In this document: piece by piece, positions 44,186 through 53,113 of the stretch
Position numbering within the stretch: position 1 is the stretch's first letter
Layout: each line of letters starts with the position of its first letter
Source of the DNA: Roseburia zhanii
GTDB lineage: Bacteria > Bacillota > Clostridia > Lachnospirales > Lachnospiraceae
NCBI RefSeq assembly: GCF_014287635.1
Contig: NZ_JACOPH010000003.1
Span: forward strand, 62,001-126,000
Reading direction: 5' to 3'
DNA length: 64,000 nt
Notes under the pieces: generated by a model
The model's database searches: none
The model's input: only the letters and a program-made list of their open reading frames with translations
What the model was told of the DNA's origin: nothing
Translations under genes and position numbers: made by a program

Positions 44186-45505
44186 ATGGGTTTAATGACA
44201 TTTAAAGGTGGCGTCCATCCATATGATGGCAAGGACTTGTCGAAAGATAAGCCGGTCCGCGAATTGTTACCCAAAGGTGAACTGGTATATCCATTATCAC
44301 AGCATATCGGAGCACCAGCGAATCCTATTGTAGCTGTCGGAGATACCGTATTAAGAGGGCAGAAGATCGCAGAAGCGAATGGCTTTGTATCTGCACCGGT
44401 CTACGCATCTGTTTCAGGTACAGTAAAAGCAATCGAGCCGCGTCGTGTTACGGTTGGTGACATGGTGAATTCTATCGTGATCGAAAACGATGGAGAAATG
44501 AAAGAAGTGGAATTTACTGCAACAGAGGATGTTACCAAACTGTCTAATGATGAGATCATCGGTAAGATCAAAGAAGCCGGTGTCGTAGGAATGGGTGGTG
44601 CAGGTTTCCCGACGCATGTCAAGTTATCTCCAAAAGAGCCGGAGAAGATCGAGTACATTATTGCAAACTGTGCAGAATGTGAACCTTATCTGACATCTGA
44701 TTACAGAAGGATGATAGAGCAGCCGGAGAAATTAGTTGCAGGAATGAAGATCGTCTTACAGCTTTTTCCAAAGGCAAAAGGTGTATTCGGTGTCGAAGAT
44801 AATAAGCCGGACTGTATTGCTAAGTTAGAAGAACTGACAAAAGATGAACCACGTATGGAAGTTGCCAGATTACAGACAAAATATCCGCAGGGTGGTGAGC
44901 GTCAGCTCATTTATGCAGTCACAAAACGGTCGATCAATTCTAAGATGCTTCCGGCAGATGCAGGCTGTATCGTAGATAACGTAGAAACGTTAGTAGCAAT
45001 CTATCAGGCAGTTGCATTAGGACAGCCGTTAATGAACCGTATTTTTACAGTCACCGGTAATGCAATCGCAGAACCACAGAATTTTTATATATGTATTGGA
45101 ACAAGTTATGAAGAACTTTTAGAAGCCGCAGGCGGTTTTAAGAGTGAATGTAAGAAGATGATCGCAGGTGGTCCGATGATGGGATTTGCGATGTTTGACA
45201 TTCATGTACCGACAACAAAGACAACATCTTCCCTGCTCTGCTTTACCGAAGATGAAGTTGCCGCATACGAAACAACCGCATGTATCAACTGTGGACGGTG
45301 CGTAGAGGCATGTCCGGAATTATTGGTTCCGGCAAGATTAGCTGATTTCTACAAACATGCAGATCCGGCAGCATTTGAAAAATGGCATGGACTTGAATGT
45401 GTAGAATGTGGAAGCTGCAGTTATGTCTGTCCGGCACGCCGACCGATCGCACAGTCGATAAAGACGATGAAAAAGCAGATTTTAGCAGCTAAGAGAAAAA
45501 AATAG
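44186..45505 (+). CDS. rnfC: Rnf complex subunit RnfC
   Basis: RnfC is the peripheral subunit that binds NADH and FMN in the Rnf ferredoxin:NAD oxidoreductase. The 439-residue protein has the N-terminal GGVHP motif, a glycine-rich flavin/NAD region (GVVGMGGAGFPTHVKL at about 131-146), the ECEPYLTSDYR segment, and two [4Fe-4S] sites near the C-terminus (CINCGRCVEACP and CVECGSCSYVCP). It is first in the C-D-G-E-A-B order typical of clostridia. The start follows a purine-rich GTGGGGC. Nothing is missing. Confidence 0.96.
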   Translation: MGLMTFKGGVHPYDGKDLSKDKPVRELLPKGELVYPLSQHIGAPANPIVAVGDTVLRGQKIAEANGFVSAPVYASVSGTVKAIEPRRVTVGDMVNSIVIENDGEMKEVEFTATEDVTKLSNDEIIGKIKEAGVVGMGGAGFPTHVKLSPKEPEKIEYIIANCAECEPYLTSDYRRMIEQPEKLVAGMKIVLQLFPKAKGVFGVEDNKPDCIAKLEELTKDEPRMEVARLQTKYPQGGERQLIYAVTKRSINSKMLPADAGCIVDNVETLVAIYQAVALGQPLMNRIFTVTGNAIAEPQNFYICIGTSYEELLEAAGGFKSECKKMIAGGPMMGFAMFDIHVPTTKTTSSLLCFTEDEVAAYETTACINCGRCVEACPELLVPARLADFYKHADPAAFEKWHGLECVECGSCSYVCPARRPIAQSIKTMKKQILAAKRKK

Positions 45506-45521
45506 AAAGAGGTGGATTCCT

Positions 45522-46454
45522 GTGAGTGATTTATATAATGTTTCCTCATCGCCACACGTTCGTGCTAAAGATAACAGCAGCCGGATCATGCTGTATGTGA
45601 TCCTTGCATTACTGCCGACAACAGCATTCGGTATCTGGAATTTCGGATATAAGGCATTGATCTTGATTCTGGTTACGATCGCAAGCTGTGTGGCTTCTGA
45701 ATGGTTATTTGAAAAGATCGTACATAAGAAAAGCACGGTCAACGATTACAGTGCCGTTGTAACAGGTTTGTTGTTAGCATTAAACCTTCCGGCAACACTT
45801 CCATGGTGGGAGGCAGTGATCGGTGGTGTATTTGCCATTGTGATCGTAAAAATGATGTTTGGCGGTTTGGGTCAGAACTTTATGAACCCGGCATTGGGCG
45901 CAAGATGTTTCCTGCTGATTGCATTTGCCGCAGATATGACGAACTTTGTCATTGATGATTATACCGGAGCAACGCCGCTTGCAGCAATGCGTAATGGAGA
46001 AGCTGTCAATACTATGGATATGCTGATCGGTAAAACAGCCGGTACGATCGGAGAAACTTCCGTAATCGCAATCCTGATCGGTGCAATTATTTTAATCCTG
46101 CTTGGTGTTATTGATCTTAGGATTCCGGGAACTTACATCGTGACATTTGTTCTGTTCCTTATTATTTTCAGCGGACATGGATTTGATGCAGATTATATTA
46201 CTGCACAGCTTTGTGGTGGTGGACTGATGCTTGGTGCTTTCTTTATGGCAACGGACTATGTGACTTCACCGATCACACCACTTGGAAAGATCCTCTTTGG
46301 TGTCTGTCTTGGTGTATTGACCGGGCTGTTCCGTCTGTTTGGTGCAAATGCAGAAGGTGTCTCTTTTGCGATCATCTTAAGCAACTGTCTTGTTCCGATG
46401 ATCGAGAAGATTACAATTCCAAAGTCCTTTGGATGGGTAAAGGAGGGAAAATAG
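45522..46454 (+). CDS. rnfD: Rnf complex subunit RnfD
   Basis: RnfD is a membrane subunit that carries covalently bound FMN and helps move electrons through the membrane. The 310-residue protein has about eight to ten hydrophobic helices and the flavinylation motif DDYTGATPLAAM, with T151 as the expected FMN attachment site. The FMNPALGARCFLL motif and the late SPITPLGKILFGVCLGV are also typical. AGAGGTGG precedes the start. It lies 16 bases after rnfC and 1 base before rnfG. An ApbE transferase for the flavin is encoded 5 kb downstream. Confidence 0.95.
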   Translation: MSDLYNVSSSPHVRAKDNSSRIMLYVILALLPTTAFGIWNFGYKALILILVTIASCVASEWLFEKIVHKKSTVNDYSAVVTGLLLALNLPATLPWWEAVIGGVFAIVIVKMMFGGLGQNFMNPALGARCFLLIAFAADMTNFVIDDYTGATPLAAMRNGEAVNTMDMLIGKTAGTIGETSVIAILIGAIILILLGVIDLRIPGTYIVTFVLFLIIFSGHGFDADYITAQLCGGGLMLGAFFMATDYVTSPITPLGKILFGVCLGVLTGLFRLFGANAEGVSFAIILSNCLVPMIEKITIPKSFGWVKEGK

Positions 46455-46455
46455 C

Positions 46456-47067
46456 ATGAATAAGAAAATTGTGCATGATGCATTGATCTTAACAGCATTT
46501 ACCTTAGTAATTGGCTTGATTCTTGGAATTGTCTATGGAATTACAAAAGGTCCCATCGATGAAGCAAATAAAAAAGCAGCACAGACTGCTTATCAGGCAG
46601 TATTTGCCGATGCATCCACGTTCGAAGCCTATACAGATTTTGATGCGGCACAGGCAGAAGAACTGATGACAGAAAACGGATATAGTGATGAAATTGATGA
46701 TGTGCAGGTAGCAGAAGATGCTTCCGGCAATCCACTTGGTTATGTGATTACCGTAACTGCAAAAGATGGCAGCCAGGCAAATATCACATTTTCTGTAGGA
46801 ATCGCAAATGATGGTACTGTCAATGGATATTCGATCACAAGTATTTCTGAAACACCGGGACTTGGTGATAAAGCAAAGACCGAAGAATTTTCCGGTCAGT
46901 TTGCAGGCAAGCAGGTAGATGCATTCAGTGTTGTAAAATCTGCTCCGGCTTCTGACAGCGAGATTGAAGCCATTTCCGGTGCGACCATTACTTCAAAAGC
47001 CATGACAAATGGTGTGAATGCATGTATTACATACTTCCAGAATGTATTGGAAGGAGGCGCAAATTAA
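46456..47067 (+). CDS. rnfG: Rnf complex subunit RnfG
   Basis: RnfG has one N-terminal membrane helix (about 10-30) and an exported FMN-binding domain. The 203-residue protein shows the GYVITVTAKDGSQANITFSVGI strand region, TPGLGDKAKTEEF and the flavinylation motif EIEAISGATITS, with T177 as the site of covalent FMN. A GGAGGG sequence inside the end of rnfD serves as its ribosome binding site. Its stop codon shares one base with the start of rnfE (TAATG), so translation is coupled. Confidence 0.95.
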   Translation: MNKKIVHDALILTAFTLVIGLILGIVYGITKGPIDEANKKAAQTAYQAVFADASTFEAYTDFDAAQAEELMTENGYSDEIDDVQVAEDASGNPLGYVITVTAKDGSQANITFSVGIANDGTVNGYSITSISETPGLGDKAKTEEFSGQFAGKQVDAFSVVKSAPASDSEIEAISGATITSKAMTNGVNACITYFQNVLEGGAN

Positions 47068-47762
47068 TGAATAAATATACAGAGCGTTTATATAACGGTA
47101 TTATTAAAGAAAATCCTACATTTGTATTGATGCTTGGTATGTGTCCGACACTTGCCGTTACAACTTCAGCGTCAAATGGTCTTGGTATGGGACTTTCTAC
47201 CACAGTCGTACTGGTACTTGCAAACCTTCTGATCTCTGCTTTCCGTAAAGTGATCCCAGACGGTGTGCGTATGCCGGCTTATATCGTGATCGTAGCATCG
47301 TTAGTTACGGTAGTAGAGTTTATTATGAAAGCATATACACCGGCACTGGCAACGAAATTAGGTGTGTATATCCCTCTGATTGTTGTAAACTGTATCATCC
47401 TCGGACGTGCAGAAAGTTATGCTTCTAAGAATCCTGTATTACCTTCTATTTTTGATGGTATCGGTATGGGATTTGGATTTACGGTCGGTCTTACGAGCAT
47501 TGGTATCATCCGTGAGATCTTGGGTGCAGGACAGTTATTCGGACATCAGATCCTTTCTTTAAACTGGTTTACACCGATCACAATCTTTGTTATGGCACCG
47601 GGAGCATTCCTTGTATTATCATTCCTTGTTGCCGGCATGAATATCATCCGTGCCAAAATGGATGCAAAAGGCAAACCGCTTGCAGCTCCGTCAGGCTGTC
47701 TGACAGGTGACTGCGCAAGCTGCAGCCAGTCAGCAATGTGTACCGGTAAAAAAGGAGAATAG
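47067..47762 (+). CDS. rnfE: Rnf complex subunit RnfE with cysteine-rich tail
   Basis: RnfE, with RnfA, forms the inverted pair of membrane subunits holding the intramembrane iron site. The 231-residue protein has six hydrophobic helices and the motif MLGMCPTLAVTTSASNG containing the cluster cysteine; the second conserved cysteine is in VNCIILGRAE. The start at 47067 overlaps the rnfG stop and has GGAGG upstream. The last 25 residues carry four extra cysteines (CLTGDCASC and, later, MC) beyond the conserved membrane domain; their role is unknown. Confidence 0.94.
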   Translation: MNKYTERLYNGIIKENPTFVLMLGMCPTLAVTTSASNGLGMGLSTTVVLVLANLLISAFRKVIPDGVRMPAYIVIVASLVTVVEFIMKAYTPALATKLGVYIPLIVVNCIILGRAESYASKNPVLPSIFDGIGMGFGFTVGLTSIGIIREILGAGQLFGHQILSLNWFTPITIFVMAPGAFLVLSFLVAGMNIIRAKMDAKGKPLAAPSGCLTGDCASCSQSAMCTGKKGE

Positions 47763-47776
47763 GAGGATAGATACAT

Positions 47777-48352
47777 ATGGAAAAATTGATATTGATCGCA
47801 GTTGGTTCTGCAATCGTGAATAACGTAGTATTGAGCCAGTTCTTAGGTATCTGTCCATTTTTAGGTGTATCTAAGAAAACAGAAACAGCAGCCGGAATGG
47901 GCGGTGCAGTTATCTTTGTTATTACCATATCATCATTTGTAACATCACTGATCTATAAGTTTATATTGACACCGACGGATACGCAGTATTTACAGACGAT
48001 CGTATTCATTCTTGTCATTGCAGCTTTAGTACAGTTCGTGGAAATGTTCTTAAAGAAATCCATGCCGGCATTATATAAGAGCCTTGGTGTGTATCTGCCG
48101 TTGATCACTACAAACTGTGCAGTACTTGGTGTAGCACTTACAAATGTAACGAAAGAATATGGTATTTTAGAAGGCGTTGTCAACGGATTTGCAACAGCAA
48201 CAGGTTTCTTCATTGCAATCTGTATTATGGCTGGAATCCGTGAAAAAATTGAATATAATGACATCCCAAAACCGTTTCAGGGTACAGCGATCGTGTTGAT
48301 CACAGCTTGTCTGATGTCGATCGCATTCATGGGATTCTCAGGAATGATTTAG
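47777..48352 (+). CDS. rnfA: Rnf complex subunit RnfA
   Basis: The 191-residue six-helix protein is homologous to RnfE in opposite membrane orientation. It has the family motifs NNVVLSQFLGICPFLGVSKK (cysteine for the intramembrane cluster), LGVYLPLITTNCAVLGVAL with the second cysteine, and PKPFQGTAIVLITACLMSIAFMGF at the C-terminus. Length matches RnfA/RsxA. AGGAGG lies just before the start, 14 bases after rnfE. Confidence 0.96.
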   Translation: MEKLILIAVGSAIVNNVVLSQFLGICPFLGVSKKTETAAGMGGAVIFVITISSFVTSLIYKFILTPTDTQYLQTIVFILVIAALVQFVEMFLKKSMPALYKSLGVYLPLITTNCAVLGVALTNVTKEYGILEGVVNGFATATGFFIAICIMAGIREKIEYNDIPKPFQGTAIVLITACLMSIAFMGFSGMI

Positions 48353-48365
48353 GAGGAAAGAGAAG

Positions 48366-49157
48366 ATGAGTATACAGGCAATTATCATTGCTGCGGTTAT
48401 CGTCGGCGGTGTAGGTATTTTTATTGGATTTTTCCTTGGAGTTTCCGGAGAAAAATTCAAAGTAGAAGTAGATGAGCGGGAAGAAGCTATTTTAGGCGTA
48501 CTTCCGGGAAATAACTGTGGTGGCTGTGGATATGCAGGCTGTTCTGGTCTTGCAGCAGCGATCGCAAAAGGAGAAGCTCCTGTAGGACAGTGTCCGGTAG
48601 GTGGAGCACCGGTAGCAGCTAAGATCGGTGAGATCATGGGAGTTGCAGCAGAAGAAGGCGAGAGAAAGACAGCTTTTGTAAAATGTGCAGGAACCTGTGA
48701 AAAAGCAAATCAGGACTATGTATATACCGGAGTAGAAGACTGTGCGGCTATGGCATTTGTACCGGGTGGCGGATCGAAATCCTGCAGCTATGGCTGTCTT
48801 GGCTATGGAAGCTGCGTGAAAGCCTGTCCATTCGATGCGATCCATATTGTAGATGGAATTGCAAAAGTCGATAAGGAAGTCTGCAAAGCATGTGGTAAAT
48901 GTGTTGCTGCATGTCCAAAACATCTGATCGAGTTAGTTCCTTATGAGGCAAAACATCTTGTAAGCTGTAGTTCAAAAGACAAAGGTAAAGATGTGATGAA
49001 GGCTTGTTCGGTAGGATGTATCGGATGTCATCTCTGCGAGAAGAATTGTCCGAGTGATGCAGTCCATGTGGTAGATAATGTAGCATATATTGACCAGAGT
49101 AAATGTACCGGATGTGGCGTCTGTGCAGAAAAATGTCCGAAGAAGATTATTTTGTAA
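48366..49157 (+). CDS. rnfB: Rnf complex subunit RnfB
   Basis: RnfB accepts electrons from reduced ferredoxin. The 263-residue protein has one N-terminal membrane helix (about 5-25), a Fe-S domain with NNCGGCGYAGCSGLA and CPVGG, and two or more ferredoxin-like cluster pairs (CVKACPFDA, CKACGKCVAACP, CIGCHLCEKNCP, CTGCGVCAEKCP). This is the multi-cluster form seen in clostridia. AGGAGG precedes the start, 13 bases after rnfA. It ends the operon and a strong terminator follows. Confidence 0.96.
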   Translation: MSIQAIIIAAVIVGGVGIFIGFFLGVSGEKFKVEVDEREEAILGVLPGNNCGGCGYAGCSGLAAAIAKGEAPVGQCPVGGAPVAAKIGEIMGVAAEEGERKTAFVKCAGTCEKANQDYVYTGVEDCAAMAFVPGGGSKSCSYGCLGYGSCVKACPFDAIHIVDGIAKVDKEVCKACGKCVAACPKHLIELVPYEAKHLVSCSSKDKGKDVMKACSVGCIGCHLCEKNCPSDAVHVVDNVAYIDQSKCTGCGVCAEKCPKKIIL

Positions 49158-49186
49158 GCAGTGAAACGTCATAATATGATAATAGA

Positions 49187-49242
49187 AAATACCGGAATCC
49201 CATTGCCTAGTGTAAGGCTAAGACTGGGATTCCGGTATTTTT
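49187..49242 (+). terminator. Terminator of the rnf operon
   Basis: A 16-bp stem (49187-49202 with 49225-49240, core ACCGGAATCCC/GGGATTCCGGT) encloses a small GCCT/AGGC hairpin and is followed by T residues. Flanking TCATAAT and ATTATGA can extend the pairing. Confidence 0.9.
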
Positions 49243-49291
49243 GTCATTATGATATGCTATATAAAAAGGCAGACAGAAAGGAAACGATGTG

Positions 49292-50239
49292 ATGAGAGCA
49301 AAAAAAAAAATCATGGTGTTTATCGTGCTTGTATGTGCGGGAGGATTACTTTATGCCATGTTACATTTATATGTAAATGGAAAACACGATGCTGACAGAC
49401 AGGCAGAGGCATCGACAGAAACATTCACAGACCGCATGGCAGAAGTTTCAGAAGATATAGATACCGAAGATGAGCAGGGAATGGAATTATCTGCAGCGGA
49501 AAGTGATCAGGATACAGAAAGTGGAATATCAGATAAAGAAAATACAACAGAAGTTTCTCAGGCAGCTTTCATACAGTCCGAATATCAAAGGATCATGGAA
49601 CTTCCGGCAGGAAATATGGCTGTAGAGGGAATGGTTTCCGATGAACTGATCAACCGTCTGTTTTTTGCAAATGCGATCGATGATACCCTGCTTGCAAGAA
49701 TCAACGGATATTCTTATACACCAAATGATACCGTGAATGTCAATGATCTTTCGTATTTGCGGATGTTATATTACGGTTCTGATGGCAATACTTATGTGGG
49801 TGAGATGATCGTAAACTGGAAAATAGCAGATAAGGTACTGGAGATTTTTCAGAAACTGTATGAGAATCAGTATCCGATTGAGAAAATGGTGCTGATCGAT
49901 ACATATCATGCCGAAGATGAGGCTTCTATGTCAGATAATAATACCTCTGCATTCAATTACCGTCCGATCGCAGGCAGTAAAAAACTGTCAAAGCATAGTT
50001 ATGGATTAGCTATTGATCTGAATCCAAAGTACAATCCTTATGTCAAAACAGTCTTCGATGGTACAACGATCTGCCAGCCGGAAAATGGAAGAAGCTATAT
50101 AGACAGAAGCCTTGATTTTGCTTATAAGATCGATGAAAATGATCTGGCGTACCAGTTATTTACCGAAGCAGGTTTTACATGGGGCGGACATTGGAACAGC
50201 TTGAAAGACTATCAGCATTTTGAATACGATGCAAACTAG
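49292..50239 (+). CDS. M15 family D-Ala-D-Ala/L-Ala-D-Glu peptidase, membrane-anchored
   Basis: The 315-residue protein has an N-terminal hydrophobic anchor (about 8-26), an acidic low-complexity linker (about 30-90) and a C-terminal M15C/VanY-like zinc peptidase domain. The metal-binding motif is KHSYGLAIDLNP (His and Asp), and the second block is TWGGHWNSLKDYQHFEY with the catalytic and third zinc ligand. It should cut wall peptides outside the cell. I chose the ATG at 49292, 9 bases after AAAGGA; a GTG codon lies directly before it. It lies convergent with apbE, 10 bases apart. Whether it cleaves D-Ala-D-Ala or L-Ala-D-Glu is not decidable here. Confidence 0.9.
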   Translation: MRAKKKIMVFIVLVCAGGLLYAMLHLYVNGKHDADRQAEASTETFTDRMAEVSEDIDTEDEQGMELSAAESDQDTESGISDKENTTEVSQAAFIQSEYQRIMELPAGNMAVEGMVSDELINRLFFANAIDDTLLARINGYSYTPNDTVNVNDLSYLRMLYYGSDGNTYVGEMIVNWKIADKVLEIFQKLYENQYPIEKMVLIDTYHAEDEASMSDNNTSAFNYRPIAGSKKLSKHSYGLAIDLNPKYNPYVKTVFDGTTICQPENGRSYIDRSLDFAYKIDENDLAYQLFTEAGFTWGGHWNSLKDYQHFEYDAN

Positions 50240-50249
50240 CAGAGTCATT

Positions 50250-51257
50250 TTAATCATTATATAGGGTGAGTTTATCTTCTAAACCGGACGAAGCATGAAG
50301 TTTGTAATCATTTGTGATAAAAACGGCTTCTGTATCAGGCAGATTTTCGATAAGTTCCATACCTTTTTCTAAACCAAGGGAAAAACAGGTCGTACTCAAC
50401 CCATCACCATCGACTGAATTTTTACAGATGATGGAAACTCCATAGAGATTATTTTCGTATGGGAATCCGGTTGCAGGATTTAAAATATGGTGATAGAGGT
50501 TTCCGTCAGAAGTAAAATACCGTTCATAGACACCGGAAGATACAACTGTTTCATCAGACACTTCAACAGAAGCGATCGCACTGCCTTCTTCATCAAATGG
50601 TTTCTGGATACCGATGCGGTAAGCATTTCCATCGGCTTTTGGGCCGACACAGAGGACATTGCCGCCAAGGTTGATGATCCCTGAGGTAACACCCTGTTCC
50701 TTTAAGTAAGATTTCATTTTATCTGCGATATAGCCCTTTGCAATGCCGCCAAGATCAATCTTGCTGTCAGGATTTTTAAGGGCAACAGTATTTCCTGAAA
50801 TGCTAATGTTATGATAGTCAACCGTTGAAAGTGCATCTGCAATCGCAGTATCAGACGGAATTGTGCCATTATTATCATCAAAATCCCATAGAGAAGAAAG
50901 GGCACCGATCGTAATATCAAAACCACCGGAACTAAGATTGCAGTATTCTAATCCCTTTTTGATCAGTTCAATCGTTTCGGGATGCACCTCAACGGCAGCT
51001 CCGTTGGCATCATTGATCTTTGAAATGTCACTGTCAGAACGTGTGGCACTAAAATAGCGTTCGTAAGTATCTGCGAGTGCAAAGCAGTCATCTAATAAAG
51101 GAGAAAGTTCTGGATCATAGAGCGTGATCTTAATGACAGTATCAAAATAAAAACCGGATTTTGATACCGGTTCGGTCGTTTTTGAACAGCCTGCTGCAAC
51201 AATAGATACTACAAGCGTAAAAATGATAAGTGATATAGTCTGTGATATATGTTTCAA
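50250..51257 (-). CDS. apbE: FAD:protein FMN transferase (ApbE), lipoprotein
   Basis: ApbE transfers FMN from FAD to threonines in exported flavoproteins. The 335-residue protein has a lipoprotein signal (VAAGC at about 20-24), the TYERYFSATRSDSDISKIN motif region, GGFDITIGALSSLW, the DLGGIAKGY signature, INLGGNVLCVG and HHILNPATGFP with the metal-binding residues. I chose the TTG at 51257, preceded by AAAGGA; the ATG ten codons upstream has no ribosome binding site. Its natural targets in this window are RnfD (T151) and RnfG (T177). It is transcribed toward the rnf operon end. Confidence 0.94.
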   Translation of the reverse strand: MKHISQTISLIIFTLVVSIVAAGCSKTTEPVSKSGFYFDTVIKITLYDPELSPLLDDCFALADTYERYFSATRSDSDISKINDANGAAVEVHPETIELIKKGLEYCNLSSGGFDITIGALSSLWDFDDNNGTIPSDTAIADALSTVDYHNISISGNTVALKNPDSKIDLGGIAKGYIADKMKSYLKEQGVTSGIINLGGNVLCVGPKADGNAYRIGIQKPFDEEGSAIASVEVSDETVVSSGVYERYFTSDGNLYHHILNPATGFPYENNLYGVSIICKNSVDGDGLSTTCFSLGLEKGMELIENLPDTEAVFITNDYKLHASSGLEDKLTLYND

Positions 51258-51364
51258 AATATTTCCTTTCTGTGGTGATGGTTTCATTTTTCAATTTGTA
51301 AAAAAGAATAGCATATTTTTAAGTTGTAGACAAGGAGGATGTATGATAAAGTAGTGTATTAGGT

Positions 51365-51441
51365 GATAGTGTGTTACTGTTCAGACGCAAGCTTGACACT
51401 GCGCTGTCAAGCTATGCGCCATAGGTCAAACTGTTACTATC
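51365..51441. repeat. Intergenic palindromic repeat, copy 2
   Basis: Bases 51373-51424 match 15393-15444 at 51 of 52 positions; the single difference is in the hairpin loop. The AGCTTGACA/TGTCAAGCT stem (51390-51398 with 51405-51413) and the CGCA/TGCG extension are intact. In this copy the outer arms differ: GATAGT (51365-51370) pairs with ACTATC (51436-51441). The element lies 25 bases before proB. Confidence 0.75.
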
Positions 51442-51465
51442 TATTAGAAAACGAGGGATTTATCA

Positions 51466-52317
51466 ATGGAAACGCAGCAGATAAGAAAAGTAAAGCTACC
51501 AAAACGTGTAGTGATCAAGATCGGTTCGTCCTCTTTGAACCATGAAGAAACCGGTGGACTCAATTTTACAAAATTAGAAAAATTAGTCCGTGAATTATGT
51601 GATCTGAGAAATCAGGGTGTAGATGTATGTTTAGTCAGTTCCGGGGCGATCGCAGTCGGAAGAAGCTCTATGGGCATGAAAGAACGTCCCAAAACGATGG
51701 CAAAAAAACAGGCATGTGCAGCCGTTGGTCAGGCAAGACTGATGATGACTTACCAGAAAATGTTTTCCGAATACCATCAGACAGCCGGACAGGTTCTTAT
51801 GACGAAAAAGACGATGCTCGACAATGTATCACGTAAAAATGCACAGAATACATTTGAAGAACTGTTTGAACTTGGAGTCATACCGATCGTCAATGAAAAT
51901 GATACAGTATCTACTTATGAGATCCAGTTTGGTGATAATGATACATTATCTGCGATCGTAGCTTCTTTGATATCCGCAGACTTACTGATCCTGCTGTCTG
52001 ACATTGATGGTTTATATACAGATGATCCACATGCAAATCCAAATGCAAAACTGATCAAAGATGTGGATGTGATCGATGAAAAATTATTACATATGGCAAA
52101 AGAATCGACAGGAAGTGATGTCGGCACCGGCGGCATGGCAACAAAACTTACAGCAGCAAGGATCGCAACACGTTCCGGCTGTGACATGATCATTGCTAAT
52201 GGTAAAGATGTAGGTATCCTGCATGAGATCTTTGAGGGAGACTTTACAGGAACATTATTTCATCAGCATTATGATGAAGATTTTTATATCAGTGATTATA
52301 TTGAGGAGACACTTTAA
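51466..52317 (+). CDS. proB: Glutamate 5-kinase
   Basis: ProB phosphorylates glutamate in the first step of proline synthesis. The 283-residue protein is an amino acid kinase with VVIKIGSSSLN at the N-terminus, VSSGAIAVGRSSM, IVNENDTVSTYEIQFGDNDTLSAIVA and GTGGMATKLTAARIA. It lacks the C-terminal PUA domain of the E. coli enzyme, a common shorter form. GAGGGA lies 8 bases before the ATG. It forms an operon with a DUF896 gene, 5-formyltetrahydrofolate cyclo-ligase and proA. The palindromic repeat lies in its upstream region. Confidence 0.95.
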   Translation: METQQIRKVKLPKRVVIKIGSSSLNHEETGGLNFTKLEKLVRELCDLRNQGVDVCLVSSGAIAVGRSSMGMKERPKTMAKKQACAAVGQARLMMTYQKMFSEYHQTAGQVLMTKKTMLDNVSRKNAQNTFEELFELGVIPIVNENDTVSTYEIQFGDNDTLSAIVASLISADLLILLSDIDGLYTDDPHANPNAKLIKDVDVIDEKLLHMAKESTGSDVGTGGMATKLTAARIATRSGCDMIIANGKDVGILHEIFEGDFTGTLFHQHYDEDFYISDYIEETL

Positions 52318-52320
52318 TCT

Positions 52321-52551
52321 ATGAATCAGGCAAAAATTGACAGGATCAATGAATTATACCGCAAATCAAAAGCAGAAGGACTGACAGAAGCAGAGAAAAA
52401 GGAGCAGGATCTTTTGCGGAAAGAGTTTGTCGCAAGTGTAAAGAGCAATTTAAAAGCGCAGTTAGATAATATCGATATTCAGAATCCGGATGGAACGATC
52501 GAAAATCTAGGCGAGAAATATAAAGACAATGGGAAGAAAACAGCAAATTAG
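52321..52551 (+). CDS. DUF896 (YnzC/YozJ-type) small protein
   Basis: The 76-residue protein matches the DUF896 family: IDRINELYRKSKAEGLTEAEKKEQDLLRKEFV, a helical hairpin whose B. subtilis homologue YnzC is induced in the SOS response, followed by KSNLKAQLDNIDI. Function is unknown. It starts 3 bases after proB and overlaps the next gene by 23 bases. GAGGAG at the end of proB serves as its ribosome binding site. Confidence 0.9.
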   Translation: MNQAKIDRINELYRKSKAEGLTEAEKKEQDLLRKEFVASVKSNLKAQLDNIDIQNPDGTIENLGEKYKDNGKKTAN

Positions 52552-53098
52552 GAAACAACATCTGTCAGAACGAAGTGCACTGTCAGAATCTGTGGCAGAA
52601 CAGCTTTCTGCGCAGATATCTGCATACAGCAGGGAATATCTGACCGGGCAGAACAATCTGCGGGAACATGGTGTCTATGGATATTATCCTTTAAAAAAAG
52701 AAGTTTCTTTATTACATCTGTATGCATGGCTGTCAGCAGAGCATGTGCCTTTAGCATTTCCAAGGGTATGCGGTGATACGATGGAGTTTTATCAGATAAC
52801 TTCGATGGAAGATTTTACAGAAGGTGCATTTCATATTATGGAGCCACAGATGAAGTGCCCGGTGGCAGATTTTCCGAAGGCATATTGTTTTGTCCCCGGA
52901 AGTGTATTTGATCTGACAGGAAACCGTTATGGTTATGGAAAAGGTTATTATGACAGATATTTTGCACAGCATGAAAAGCTGATCCGTATCGGGACTGCGT
53001 ATGAGATGCAGGTAGAAGAATGGATCGAGGCGGAAGAAACAGATGTGAAAATGCAGTTTTTAGTAACAGAAACAGGTATCAGAACATTTGACAGGTAA
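52529..53098 (+). CDS. 5-formyltetrahydrofolate cyclo-ligase
   Basis: This enzyme converts 5-formyl-THF to methenyl-THF with ATP. The 189-residue protein has an N-terminal basic helix (RKQQIRKQHLSERSALS), the YGYYPLKKEVSLLHL segment, VPLAFPRVCGDTMEFYQI, and the ATP-binding motif GNRYGYGKGYYDRYF near residue 130. The variant FVPGSVFDLTGNRYGYG corresponds to the usual VPGLAFD-x2-G-x-RLGYG. It overlaps the DUF896 gene out of frame by 23 bases and sits between proline genes without an obvious pathway reason. Confidence rests on the late motif. Confidence 0.9.
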   Translation: MGRKQQIRKQHLSERSALSESVAEQLSAQISAYSREYLTGQNNLREHGVYGYYPLKKEVSLLHLYAWLSAEHVPLAFPRVCGDTMEFYQITSMEDFTEGAFHIMEPQMKCPVADFPKAYCFVPGSVFDLTGNRYGYGKGYYDRYFAQHEKLIRIGTAYEMQVEEWIEAEETDVKMQFLVTETGIRTFDR

Positions 53099-53113
53099 CA
53101 GGAGGGTGAAAAT

